DNA of 64,000 bases from Brettanomyces bruxellensis. Lineage: Eukaryota > Ascomycota > Pichiomycetes > Pichiales > Pichiaceae. Location: contig NC_054687.1 of assembly GCF_011074885.1 (NCBI RefSeq), positions 124,001 through 188,000 of the forward strand, read 5' to 3'. Positions 50,284-59,495 of the stretch are shown piece by piece; the first letter of the stretch is position 1; every line of letters starts with the position of its first letter. The notes under the pieces were generated by a model. The model was not told the origin of the DNA, did not search any database, and saw only the letters and a list, made by a program, of their open reading frames with translations. The translations under genes and the position numbers were made by a program.

Positions 50284-51534
50284 ATGCTAGAAGACATATC
50301 GCGGAACTTGGTGAATGTATGTGACTCGATCTTAGAGCTCTCGGAAAAGACCCAGCACGGACCATCGGACTTCTACTGTCGGAATGGTAAAAAATACCGA
50401 CAGACAAGTGATGGAAGCTTTTGCCGTGTTCAAAGCGAGGATAAATACTTAATTGTGGGTCGAGACTACACGGACTTTGGGCAGAATTGTTCGCTTTGCT
50501 CAAGCTACGGGATATTGAAGAAACAAGGCTCTGTTTTGGACGATTACCCGGACCTTTGCCTGGCGATAATTTTCACTTCTCGAGAAATCGAGTTGAACAA
50601 GTGGTATGATCCCAGCACCAAGATCAAGTTTGTGGACGAATGCAACTACAACTTCCACGGGTTGGAGGATGAGGTCTTGGACTACATCTCTGGAGTTTCC
50701 AAGTCGGGCAGAGAGCGGTATGTGAAGATGGGATGCAATCTTTTGGCAGCCACCAAAATCAACTTCTACCAGTCGGATCACCATGTATCCTGGCCCAAAT
50801 TGGAGGGTGAGGCTCTCCAGAGCCTGGTAAAGCAGATATGCCGTGATGAGGAGGCTATATCCGTGAAGGAGGTGTACAATTCACTCCGTGCTTTCTGTCA
50901 TTGGTGTTCGATCCGGGGTGTTTTCTTCAAGTTGGGAATCCGGGGCGTGAATATCGATGACGGGCTGAAATTCCAGTTCAGGGCGTTCCCGGAGGTCGAT
51001 GGCTGGATTAAGGACACTATCTACGATCGGTACCCGGCCGGCACGTCGAAGTTTTTCATTGTGAAAAGTGCTCTCATGGCAATTTCAAAGCTAACCATCG
51101 GAAAACTGGTGGCAGTTCCGTCAGATCTTCAGATGGACAATTTCTTTGCATGCTGCCGGCAAATAGAGGCCGACCCACTTCGCTTTCACGTGCGTGCAGC
51201 CACATTAAAGCTTTCCGAGAGCTCGCCACTAAGTGCATCAGGAATGTGCGAGGAACTGCCGAAATTATTACAGTTTGTGTCCATTCTATATCACAGTGGT
51301 CTCCCTGGTGTGAGATCACAGTTCACTTCGTCCTCTAAGCTCACCAAATATTCCAAATTGAAGCATGCGCCTGCCTTTTCTTCCGTTTGCAGGACTGCTG
51401 CCAAGATAAACGGGCTTTTAGACTTGAATCCGAACTATTCCGACGAAAAGATATTGGAAATTGTCGGTGGGGAAGTTCCATCCAGCATCGCCAAGGTTGT
51501 TTCTGGCTGTGCTGCGAAATACGGGTTGAAATAG
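50284..51534 (+). CDS. unrecognised 416-aa protein
   Basis: I do not recognise this protein. It has ordinary globular composition without low-complexity tracts, unlike many neighbours, so it is likely a real, folded product. No signal peptide or membrane segment is apparent. Notable are a Cys pair (NCSLCSSYG, about 67-75), an Asp/Glu-rich middle, a TKINFYQSDHHVSWP segment (about 158-172) with a His pair, AFCHWCSIRGVFFKLGIRGV (about 205-225), further Cys residues, and a helical C-terminal half ending in KVVSGCAAKYGLK. The start is the first ATG after an in-frame stop. A TACTAAC sequence at 50235-50241 could belong to a leader intron, but no donor is visible. Flanked by PAF1 and YIP4. Confidence 0.75.
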   Translation: MLEDISRNLVNVCDSILELSEKTQHGPSDFYCRNGKKYRQTSDGSFCRVQSEDKYLIVGRDYTDFGQNCSLCSSYGILKKQGSVLDDYPDLCLAIIFTSREIELNKWYDPSTKIKFVDECNYNFHGLEDEVLDYISGVSKSGRERYVKMGCNLLAATKINFYQSDHHVSWPKLEGEALQSLVKQICRDEEAISVKEVYNSLRAFCHWCSIRGVFFKLGIRGVNIDDGLKFQFRAFPEVDGWIKDTIYDRYPAGTSKFFIVKSALMAISKLTIGKLVAVPSDLQMDNFFACCRQIEADPLRFHVRAATLKLSESSPLSASGMCEELPKLLQFVSILYHSGLPGVRSQFTSSSKLTKYSKLKHAPAFSSVCRTAAKINGLLDLNPNYSDEKILEIVGGEVPSSIAKVVSGCAAKYGLK

Positions 51535-52234
51535 GCAGTATGTGCGGATTAGAGAAGCCAGAATGCACTCAATATGCTATGCGGTATGATGAAAGAAAAG
51601 CGTGGGCAGAAATGTGATGTGAGTGAGGATGTTTGCATAGAATGAATTGATTAGACAATATAATGAAAAGGTATGCGTTGGATATGAGTGGGGCTTTGAT
51701 TACATATAATGAATAGATTAGACAATATAATGAAAAGTTATGTATTGGATATGAGTGCAGTTTTGGTTGTATCAGAGAACTGAGTAGACGATATGATGAA
51801 AAGTTACGCAGACAGAAATGTGACATGAATGAGGATATTGCATAGAATATAATTGAGTAGAGGATATAATGAAAAGGTACCTATTGGATATGAGCAGGTA
51901 GATTAATCATAGAGCTGCATAGTAACAATATCATGAATGAAACATATTTATACCCAGACAAAGTCATGTACACACACAAAAACACATTCTGATCATCGCT
52001 CACAGTTTCACAATCATTAGATGTTACAGCTTAAAGCGGATATCTAAGTGCGAGTACAGGCAACACATTGCTATAATGCTATTTATACCATATCCAAAAA
52101 CCAATGTACAGCGGCTCTGATGGAACATTCCAAGTATATATAGCTTGACAAATTTCCATTACCAAATTGGGGTCAGTATCCCATAAAAAACCCGTATACA
52201 TCAAATTGTTCCTGCTTCTAATCATTTCCATGAC
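51535..52234. other. convergent gap before YIP4
   Basis: Mostly a degenerate ~60-70-bp repeat (51636-51900), then AT-rich DNA. No gene seen. Confidence 0.6.
51636..51900. repeat. ~60-70-bp degenerate tandem repeat, 4 copies
   Basis: Each copy contains TAGACAATATAATGAAAAGG (or a variant) followed by a TTGGATATGAGTG-like segment; copies diverge notably. Confidence 0.8.
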
Positions 52235-53260
52235 TCAAATAATCACATTGAACCAGGAGAAAAGTCCATACACCAAGAATATCGGGTAGATCATTAAAAA
52301 GATGCGCTTATCACCATCAGAGCCTGTCTGTGGCTCGGTAACGGCATCATAGAGAAACTGTGGCGTAGCTGCCGGGGTCCTGCAATTATTTATAATTGCA
52401 AGTATGAGCCAGGAGCAAAGAAGCGACCACAACAACATGAGTATGGTTATAACCATTCTGACAAGCTTGAACTTGACAAATATGGAAATTAATCCACCAA
52501 GCACAATTGGAAAAAGCGTGTAGGAAAGAATACTGATGCATTGGAAGAAAGAAACACCAATAATGCCAGAAGTGGTTCCACCATCCTCAGTTTGCTGTTT
52601 AACGGGGGACAAGAGCTGGATGTTCAACGAAAGAACAGCAAGAGATGCCCATATGAGCGTGAAGGCTCCGCTGAAGATGCTGCTGGGCTGTACTTTGCTT
52701 TTAGACATATCGTCTAAAGTTCGAGTCTGAAGATAAGTAATGATGAGACTAAAGCCAAGATTTATCACTAGCGGTCCCCACAAATCCCAGTCGAGGATCT
52801 TCTTGAGTGCCTCCTTTGAGTAATCCCTCGATCCAGAGCCCGATTGCTCCTCCTCATCGGTATTGAAGCCTGAATGCGACAAGCCTGAGAAATGTTGTAA
52901 AATCTTCAACTTCTGCCTCAATCTGAGCGGCCAAAGTATCGAGAGAAGCTTGTCTGATATGCTGGAGAGGTCCCGCTTGAGTGTTGTAACTACAGACTCG
53001 TCCAAAGTGTTTCCCCCGGTGAATTGCCTTTCACGAACTTCAACATTGTTGCTTTCTAGTATGGGATCAAGATACGTTTGAGGATTGACGAAATTCGCAA
53101 AGTTGAACGTTCCAGAGGTTCCAGATGCACTTGCTGCATTATCTTGGGTCTGGGCCGCATTGCTGTTAGTTGTATTAGCGGGCTCGACATCTGGCTCTAT
53201 GAGAAAATCATCATTGTTAACATCATGCTGGTCCTGGTCTATTTTGGTGTAGTTCGACAT
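52235..53260 (-). CDS. YIP4: Yip1-domain membrane protein (Yip4/YIPF6-like)
   Basis: Golgi membrane protein of the Yip1 family that interacts with Rab GTPases. 341 aa: a hydrophilic Asn/Asp/Ser-rich N-terminus (1-100), LKRDLSSISDKLLSILWPLR just before the domain, then DWDLWGPLVINLGFSLIITY and five predicted membrane segments (about 175-340), with a short luminal loop after the fourth. The DWDLWGP motif and the preceding LLSILWP block fit the Yip4/YIPF6 branch. Longer than yeast Yip4 (235 aa) because of the N-terminal region and loops. Confidence 0.85.
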   Translation of the reverse strand: MSNYTKIDQDQHDVNNDDFLIEPDVEPANTTNSNAAQTQDNAASASGTSGTFNFANFVNPQTYLDPILESNNVEVRERQFTGGNTLDESVVTTLKRDLSSISDKLLSILWPLRLRQKLKILQHFSGLSHSGFNTDEEEQSGSGSRDYSKEALKKILDWDLWGPLVINLGFSLIITYLQTRTLDDMSKSKVQPSSIFSGAFTLIWASLAVLSLNIQLLSPVKQQTEDGGTTSGIIGVSFFQCISILSYTLFPIVLGGLISIFVKFKLVRMVITILMLLWSLLCSWLILAIINNCRTPAATPQFLYDAVTEPQTGSDGDKRIFLMIYPIFLVYGLFSWFNVII

Positions 53261-53688
53261 GTTTGGAGTGAGAACTGGTCACAAAACTGCACTTTGACGC
53301 TTGATGCTGGTTTCAGGGGGCGATACTGGATTCAGCGAAAGTACGGGGTGTAAAATGGCGGAGAAAGTGGACTAAAAGTGGAATGCAAGGTTGTGTTGAT
53401 AGGAGTAATGGCAGGTGGTAATTGGTTGTAATTGGCAGGAAGTAATTGGGGGAAGCACTACAGTTAACAACACATTTCGCGAATTGACCGAATATTTATT
53501 TTTATTTTTATTTAACTTACCTCTAAATTTTTTTAATTCTTAAATTCCTTATTTATTTATTTTTATTCCCTTTTGGCCCTCTATCAATTTCCTCAAATTT
53601 GATACTATACTGCTCCTAACACATCAGTTCATCCCATATTTCACATTTTATCCCTCAGAAAAATACACTGCACACAGCGGAAAAAAGC
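53261..53688. other. divergent YIP4 / AYR1 promoter
   Basis: AT-rich with T-runs at 53490-53580 before AYR1. No gene or strong motif recognised. Confidence 0.5.
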
Positions 53689-54573
53689 ATGGCAGCCGAA
53701 CATCAAAAAACAGCAGTGGTCACCGGGTGCTCGTCGGGAATTGGGTATTGTCTAGCGGAAGAACTTGCAAAAAGAGGATGGAAGGTGTTTGCATGTGCAA
53801 GAAGGGCGGAAACAATGCAAAGCTTGGCGGAGGAGTACCCAGAGAAGATAGTCCCATTTAGTATGGACATCTCGCTTCTGGACTCGATCGAAAAAGGGTA
53901 CGAATTCGTGAGTTCTAGGCTTGCAGACGGCAAATTGGACCTTCTTTACAATAATGCAGGGTCTTCATGCACATTTCCGGCCATCGATGTGCCAGATGAG
54001 GCACTCACACAATGCACAGCGGTGGATTTCGAGGGCCCGGTGCGTGTGACATCAAAATTCAGCCGTCTTGTGATAAATGCTCAGGGAACTATTGCATTTA
54101 CTGGATCCTTGGCTGGAGTGATGATTTTCCCATGGGGGTCCGTCTACGGGGCAATGAAGGCAGCCGTGCATCAGTATGCCAGCGTGTTGGCATTGGAGAT
54201 GGAGCCGTTCAACGTGAAAGTCGTGAATTTCGTCACCGGAGGCGTCAACACGGATATTGCAGACAAAAGACCTCTTCCAGAGACCTCAATCTACAACTTT
54301 GAGGCCACCAAGAAGAGCTTTGCCGACAGGCAGGCCATGGCGGTGAAAAACAGCCCGATGGACCCCGCTTTGTACGCCAAGAGGGCCGTGAATGCCGTTG
54401 AAAATAGTCGCGTCGGTGTTGTGAATGTCGCTCTGGGAACTGGTGCGGGTATTCTTTCGTTTGTGGCTGCCTACTTTCCAAGGTGGCTGATTCTTTTTGT
54501 TATCCGGATCAAGTTTGGGCTCAATGCTGTCTGGAGCGTGATTAGGAATGGCGAGTATAAGAAGACGAAGTGA
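53689..54573 (+). CDS. AYR1: 1-acyl-dihydroxyacetone-phosphate reductase
   Basis: Short-chain dehydrogenase that reduces acyl-DHAP with NADPH in phosphatidate synthesis, found on lipid droplets, ER and mitochondrial outer membrane. 294 aa (yeast Ayr1: 297). Cofactor motif TGCSSGIG at 12-19, NNAG at 88-91, catalytic Ser140 in TGSLAG and Tyr153/Lys157 in YGAMK. The CARR motif at 36-39 after the second strand fits NADPH preference. A C-terminal hydrophobic stretch (about 255-275, FVAAYFPRWLILFVIRI) probably anchors it to membranes. Confidence 0.93.
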   Translation: MAAEHQKTAVVTGCSSGIGYCLAEELAKRGWKVFACARRAETMQSLAEEYPEKIVPFSMDISLLDSIEKGYEFVSSRLADGKLDLLYNNAGSSCTFPAIDVPDEALTQCTAVDFEGPVRVTSKFSRLVINAQGTIAFTGSLAGVMIFPWGSVYGAMKAAVHQYASVLALEMEPFNVKVVNFVTGGVNTDIADKRPLPETSIYNFEATKKSFADRQAMAVKNSPMDPALYAKRAVNAVENSRVGVVNVALGTGAGILSFVAAYFPRWLILFVIRIKFGLNAVWSVIRNGEYKKTK

Positions 54574-55405
54574 GTCGAAACGAAAAGAAGAAGGAAGACA
54601 CGTTAATTAATGGAGAGGACAAAGAAAATCATTAAAAAGAAACAAATAAAAGAAGAAAATACTGTATAAGTGGAGGATTTAGTAAATGCGAAATGCGGGA
54701 ATGACAAAATATATAATACAAGTGGTTGGAGTGTAGAGCAAGAGATGGAAAAGTTTGATGGGACTAGAGTAGGATGTGAGAAATATGCTTGGATGAATAG
54801 AGTAGAATTGAGCTTTGGATTAAGTATGCATAGATGAGTCAGAATACTGATAATTACCAATGTTTGGAAATGTACATGATTATGATGTACTGGGACTAAG
54901 TTAAAGATGCAGAGGATCTGGGACTCAGAAATGTATTAAGAGGATTAAGATGTACGCTCACTACTTCTTAGCGTATATCAACTAATTATTCTCACTTCAG
55001 TTGGAAGCTCAGTTAAGTAGGATGTGTAGATGATGTTTACAAGATGATTACAAATTGTATTAAAGGTGGTATAAAACAGATATACTGAAGAATGAATAAG
55101 ACATTTCTGTGCTAATTGACTGGCTAAATGCTAAAACCTGCTCCTTCTTCGCCAAAATGACGTCTGTCATAGTTGATGAAGTCAGAAAGCGAAGACTTCT
55201 GGTTGCAGATCTGCAGATATCATGAGTATTTTATGTGCTCAACTACCTTATACTACTCTCACCTTTACTGATTCCATTTTATTGATTCATTCACCACACT
55301 TCTTTGGTACTCAGCCGCTAATTAAAAATTGCAATATTCCCAATCTTGGTTCATATAACTTGTGATTATCATGTATTGTGGTACTCAATACTTGTTGGAA
55401 AAGAG

Positions 55406-55480
55406 AAGTAATATACATGAAGTAATATACGGGAAGCAATATATGTGAAGTAATATACATGAAGTAAACATGAAGTGATA
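55406..55480. repeat. 16-bp minisatellite, ~4-5 copies
   Basis: Imperfect copies of GAAGTAATATACATGA between AYR1 and the MULE region. Confidence 0.85.
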
Positions 55481-55989
55481 TGCGAGAAATAATTAAGAAG
55501 TATATAAGACCAAATACCACTAAATATCAAACTATTATGCTTAGTAAAGAAACAATTGATACCATATCAGCTACCAATAGCTACCTCATGTCTGTCTTTC
55601 CCACCTGCGTTTCATCAACAACATCCTATTGGCGATTCTCTGAAAGAATTCTGGAACATCTTCCCTCCCTAGTTCAACCTTAGAAGCCTAAAATACCATA
55701 GCAAATCAACACATACTTGAAAGTATCAATCTCGAAGAGAATTTGACGTCGCATCAGACTCTACGAACTGCATCATGCTATTCTGAAGCTTGCACCATCT
55801 CTCGAAGGGCGTTAAGGAATATCAACTTCTGTGCAGACTGGTCTGCTCTTAGTGGCTTACAAGCCCGGATATCAGCTTTATGTGTCAACATCCAAAAACT
55901 TTAAATGATCCACCAATTGCTCTGTGAGACCAGATCTTCTGTTATAATAACGCCATCATGGGGGTTATGTGACTGGTTTGCTCTTTTTG

Positions 55990-56400
55990 AAGTAGTCCAA
56001 TGCCACCACCAGTTCTTCTAAGGTATTTATTGACTTCAAGGCGCTTAGTCTATGGTTTCTGGTAAATCCAACCAAGTATCCATTTTTGGGTAGCATCAAC
56101 TTTTGTCTTTGCTCCTGAATCAAAGTATTCCGCACCCATTGCCGTTAGCTACTGCTTTCATTGGAGTCTAGCTTTGCTCATAAAGTCTTCAAGCATTTTC
56201 CACTTCTCACTTATCCATATTTCCACTTCTCACCTCTGTCATTATACCCCTAATGTCTCTGCTTCAGTTACCAGCACAGGAGCAAAGTGTGGGTAGTTAT
56301 ATGATCCACAGTCACAACTTCTTTAAAACCATCGCTATCCTGGAGCTATCGTCCTCCAAGTGTCAACCAACGCTTTACTATGCAGCTTCTTCCAAAACGA
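55990..56400 (-). pseudogene. possible decayed copia-type integrase fragment
   Basis: On the minus strand one frame reads QEQRQKLMLPKNGYLVGFTR (about 56050-56110), resembling the KLDPKSKKGYLVGY block at the end of copia integrases. Further upstream in another frame VVTVDHITTHT resembles the VTVVDDYTRYT block. Frames are interrupted by stops and shifts and no LTRs were seen. The resemblance is short and by eye only; chance similarity is possible. Confidence 0.3.
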
Positions 56401-56499
56401 GAAGCTGCTTCCACGATATTGGTTCAAATCTAGAAAATGACTGCTTCTGGAATGGCATTCTTTCCATAGTATAGACATTAATTCGTCCAAATTGCCCAA

Positions 56500-58215
56500 T
56501 CATTTGCTGCGATGGAGACGAAGATTTGCTCTCTGGATCTCAACACTGTTCTCGGAATACTCGGAGCCAAAGAAAATGCTCAATTGATCAGCTAAGGCAA
56601 GAGGTGTCAACTTCTCGGACACCCAAAGACCGCCATTAAAAGAAGGGTTCCTCCAACGAGAGTGGATAGTGTCGATTTTCCTCTTTTCTCGAACCTGTGG
56701 GAAAACGGGACTCTGGCGATAACACCCAGCCCACTTCTCCTTGCTCTTAAGAGAGTCCTTGATGTATTTTGCCTTGGCTATATTGTTTGCTTTGGCTATA
56801 TTGTTTGCTTTGGCTTTATTGCTTGCCAGCAAGCACAAAGCCTTCTTCACCAACTCAGTGAAACGGGCCTCGGAGGTCGCATATATCGCTTCACGCATGG
56901 CTTTATATGCTTCGCTGGCACGTCCTAGCCTCTTGGCAAAGCTGGAAGCCATGTGCCACTGGCAGTATAGAATTGTAACATGATGCAAAGGAGCAGGCAA
57001 TCTATTGAAAGCAGCATGTACCGCCTTCTCTTCACCCATGCATTCATCAATGATGAAATACGATAGCTTGGCAAACGCGTCCTGCTCCGAAAGCCCACAC
57101 CGCTCCTTCGCAAACGCAAAAACAGCGTTGATAAAGGCAGAAATATCGTCAAAGGACCAATCCTTTGGTCTTGCAAGAGCAGTAATACCAACTCTCACCT
57201 TTCCCAGCTCATTCCTGTACGTAATACTTATAAGTTTCGCGTCCTCATAGTTGCAAACCCCACAAGTGGTGTCCATCATGAGGATCTGCTTCTCTTTCAC
57301 GATTTTGCTGAAAATCGTGTCGGTAGCTACAAGGGCAGCATTAAAGCCACCCATGCTAAACAATTTGCAGTGCATTCCTCCATTATGATACCGGTTAACG
57401 ATCCCTGCTATATCCTGGTTCCAATCCCCAGTCCCGCAAAACTCACTTTTCCGATTCTTCACTATCGGGTCACGCAACGTGATATTCCTGAAATACTTAA
57501 TTGGAATGTACTCAAAACAAAGCGCTTCAAGAATGTCGGCACTAAGTGAATTGAAGGTATTGATTTTCAAGAGCTTTGCAGAATTGCCCCCGGGTGTGGC
57601 ACAAATAGCCTCAATGTGACTCCTCAAGTAGTCAGGCGGGAAGTAGGTAACCATACTGAAGTAGTCGTGATTATGGGCAGTTCGAACATCAAATGTAACA
57701 GTTTGCGAACTGAAGTTCAGTCTGAGCGTGAACTTGAACGGGCAGCACGAGTGCTTTTCAGAATGCATTTTGCACATGTAATGGCCGGAAAACGATGCCT
57801 TGCCCGGTGCTTTGGTAAATGAAGTTCTTTTACAAATCCAGTTCATAAAAAACGGTGCCAGGCACGCGAACCGTCTTAAAGTAGTTGTGATCGATCCCGA
57901 TTGAAGCCCAAAAAGAAGCTTTGCCACACTTATCAACCTTAGAACGGTTGCCTCATTGTCTGAGGGGCAGATGTAGAAGCTTGAAACTTTTGTCACAAAC
58001 TCGTTGACATCGCCTAACAGGATTCTACTCAAATCCGAATCAGTTGGCTCGGTAATGTATTTAAAATTCTCATCGAACAATTTCTGCAGACGTGTGTCTT
58101 GGCAACCAAAGATGTGTTTTCTCTCTTTGCGGGCTGGTGCTAGAGGGTGGTCGAAATGATATCCTTCTGCAACAAATGAGCACTCACCGGGAAAACTGAT
58201 TGAATCTTTTGGCAT
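56500..58215 (-). CDS. Mutator-like (MULE) transposase family protein
   Basis: 571 aa, intact frame. Residues about 140-185 form a FAR1/WRKY-GCM1-like zinc finger with C148, C158 and terminal HNH (H181, H183). Residues about 305-435 are a MULE transposase domain: D315 in MMDTTCGVCNYED, D390 in FIIDECMGEEKAVHAAF, and the C/H signature CQWH (418-421) that marks the insertion domain of Mutator-like transposases. The third acidic residue of the DDE triad probably lies in the C-terminal 150 residues and cannot be assigned by eye. A KANNIA repeat (about 469-481) reflects an 18-bp coding duplication. No terminal inverted repeats were found nearby, so this may be a domesticated gene or an element with unseen ends. 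Relatives in yeasts include K. lactis alpha3, used in mating-type switching. It sits in a gene-poor island next to a possible retroelement relic. Confidence 0.8.
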   Translation of the reverse strand: MPKDSISFPGECSFVAEGYHFDHPLAPARKERKHIFGCQDTRLQKLFDENFKYITEPTDSDLSRILLGDVNEFVTKVSSFYICPSDNEATVLRLISVAKLLFGLQSGSITTTLRRFACLAPFFMNWICKRTSFTKAPGKASFSGHYMCKMHSEKHSCCPFKFTLRLNFSSQTVTFDVRTAHNHDYFSMVTYFPPDYLRSHIEAICATPGGNSAKLLKINTFNSLSADILEALCFEYIPIKYFRNITLRDPIVKNRKSEFCGTGDWNQDIAGIVNRYHNGGMHCKLFSMGGFNAALVATDTIFSKIVKEKQILMMDTTCGVCNYEDAKLISITYRNELGKVRVGITALARPKDWSFDDISAFINAVFAFAKERCGLSEQDAFAKLSYFIIDECMGEEKAVHAAFNRLPAPLHHVTILYCQWHMASSFAKRLGRASEAYKAMREAIYATSEARFTELVKKALCLLASNKAKANNIAKANNIAKAKYIKDSLKSKEKWAGCYRQSPVFPQVREKRKIDTIHSRWRNPSFNGGLWVSEKLTPLALADQLSIFFGSEYSENSVEIQRANLRLHRSK

Positions 58216-58772
58216 GAGAGAGTGAGTAGAATGAAGAATGAAGAGAGTGAGTAGAATGAAGAATGAAGAGAGAGTTAGTGATTGAGAGTAAGAATGAAGA
58301 ATGAAATTGACAAGGAATATGTTAAAAAGTATACAGAGGGAGAAGTATAGTAAAATAGGTATGTTAGAAAAAATAACTGCGGAAAGATACGCGAAAACAA
58401 TAGTAAATAAAACATAATTGACGTGTACCCAGAAAGTTTTCCGCTCGAATCGCGTCAGATACGAACAAAGGTAAGAAGAACTTAGGAAAATTGGCAGAAT
58501 GATATCAATTGAAAGGAATAGCTAACATGAAGATATCAAATATTAGGAAACAATTATCAGAAAGTTATCATTTGAAGGAATCAAAAGCAATAATTTAATC
58601 GTTTCGCTAATTATACATTATATACATCAGTTGTTACCATACTTATCTATACACCAACTGTAATTACCTTAAAATGTTTATTATAACCACTAGCGACTGC
58701 TTTTAAGGCTGAAAAAGGAAAAGTATAAATGTAAAACAACTAAGTAAGAAGGTAAAATGAACAGGATAAAAA

Positions 58773-58860
58773 CGGGAAATGCACACGCTTAAATACCTTT
58801 AATCCTTATGAGAGGTTTTCTAGGCAGGGCAGAATTATGTAGACGCGACTGTCGACGCAT
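58773..58860 (-). repeat. dispersed GC-rich element, copy near REG1
   Basis: Minus-strand reading starts ATGCGTCGACAGTCGCGTCT and ends ATTTAAGCGTGTGCATTTCC. It is the best match to the copy at 37380-37470 and also matches 72-115 over its first ~60 nt. Confidence 0.6.
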
Positions 58861-58869
58861 CTATGATAT

Positions 58870-59060
58870 TGACGATAATTACCTATATAATTACAATGAT
58901 TACAATGATTACAATGATTACAATGATTACAATAATTACGATAATTACAATAATTATAGTAATCACAATAATTACAATAATTACAATAATTACGATAATC
59001 ACAATAATTACAATAATCACAATAATCACAATGATTACAATAATTACAACAATTACCTAT
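58870..59060. repeat. 9-bp / 6-bp microsatellite (TACAATGAT, AATTAC)
   Basis: Copies of TACAATGAT followed by AATTACAAT-type variants; encodes Tyr-Asn-Asp repeats on the plus strand, considered spurious. Confidence 0.93.
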
Positions 59061-59495
59061 AATGGTTACGATCTCATTCATAAATTAATCGTTACCACCA
59101 TCAGCCATAATGCATTACTGAATACATGGACGAATCCCCAGATGCAATTCAATTCATCACCTACCAATCTAGTATATCATTAGCCATGTATATTGTGAGT
59201 ATCGTAAAAGTAAAACAAAGAAGGTCTAGCAGGCATGGGAAAACAGAAAAATAAAAAACAAAAAGGGATTGTTGAAAAGGTTAAAATAGATACAAGAAAA
59301 AAAAAGAGTAAAGCAACATCTCAAAAATAAAAAGGGCAACCACTCTGACGGAATGGGATCACAGCAGGCACCAGCAGACCACAAAAATAATAGATGGATG
59401 GAAATTTTGTAGGAAATGCGAAGAAAAGACCGAATCAAAAAAAAAAAAAAGCACAGGCCACAATGCAAGAAACGAAAGCCCGGCTGGTGCTGAAA

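Larger units (their letters stand above)
54574..56499. other. 1.9-kb gap between AYR1 and the MULE gene
   Basis: Contains a 16-bp repeat (55406-55480) and, at 55990-56400, traces of a possible copia-type integrase on the minus strand. Open frames at 55480-55683 and 56253-56474 have no recognisable content. No tRNA found. Confidence 0.5.
58216..59495. other. gap between MULE gene and REG1
   Basis: Upstream region of the MULE gene and downstream of REG1. Contains GAATGAAGA-type repeats (58218-58310), a dispersed GC-rich element (58773-58860) and a TACAATGAT microsatellite (58870-59060). No gene seen. Confidence 0.6.

Noticed and set aside
50046..50297. 83-codon hydrophobic minus-strand frame
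   Set aside because: Core is poly-Phe from an A/T homopolymer tract and the frame overlaps the 416-aa gene's promoter and start; I compared it with small ER/Golgi membrane proteins and saw no convincing match.
58808..59062. Tyr-Asn-Asp repeat frame
   Set aside because: Translation of the TACAATGAT microsatellite.
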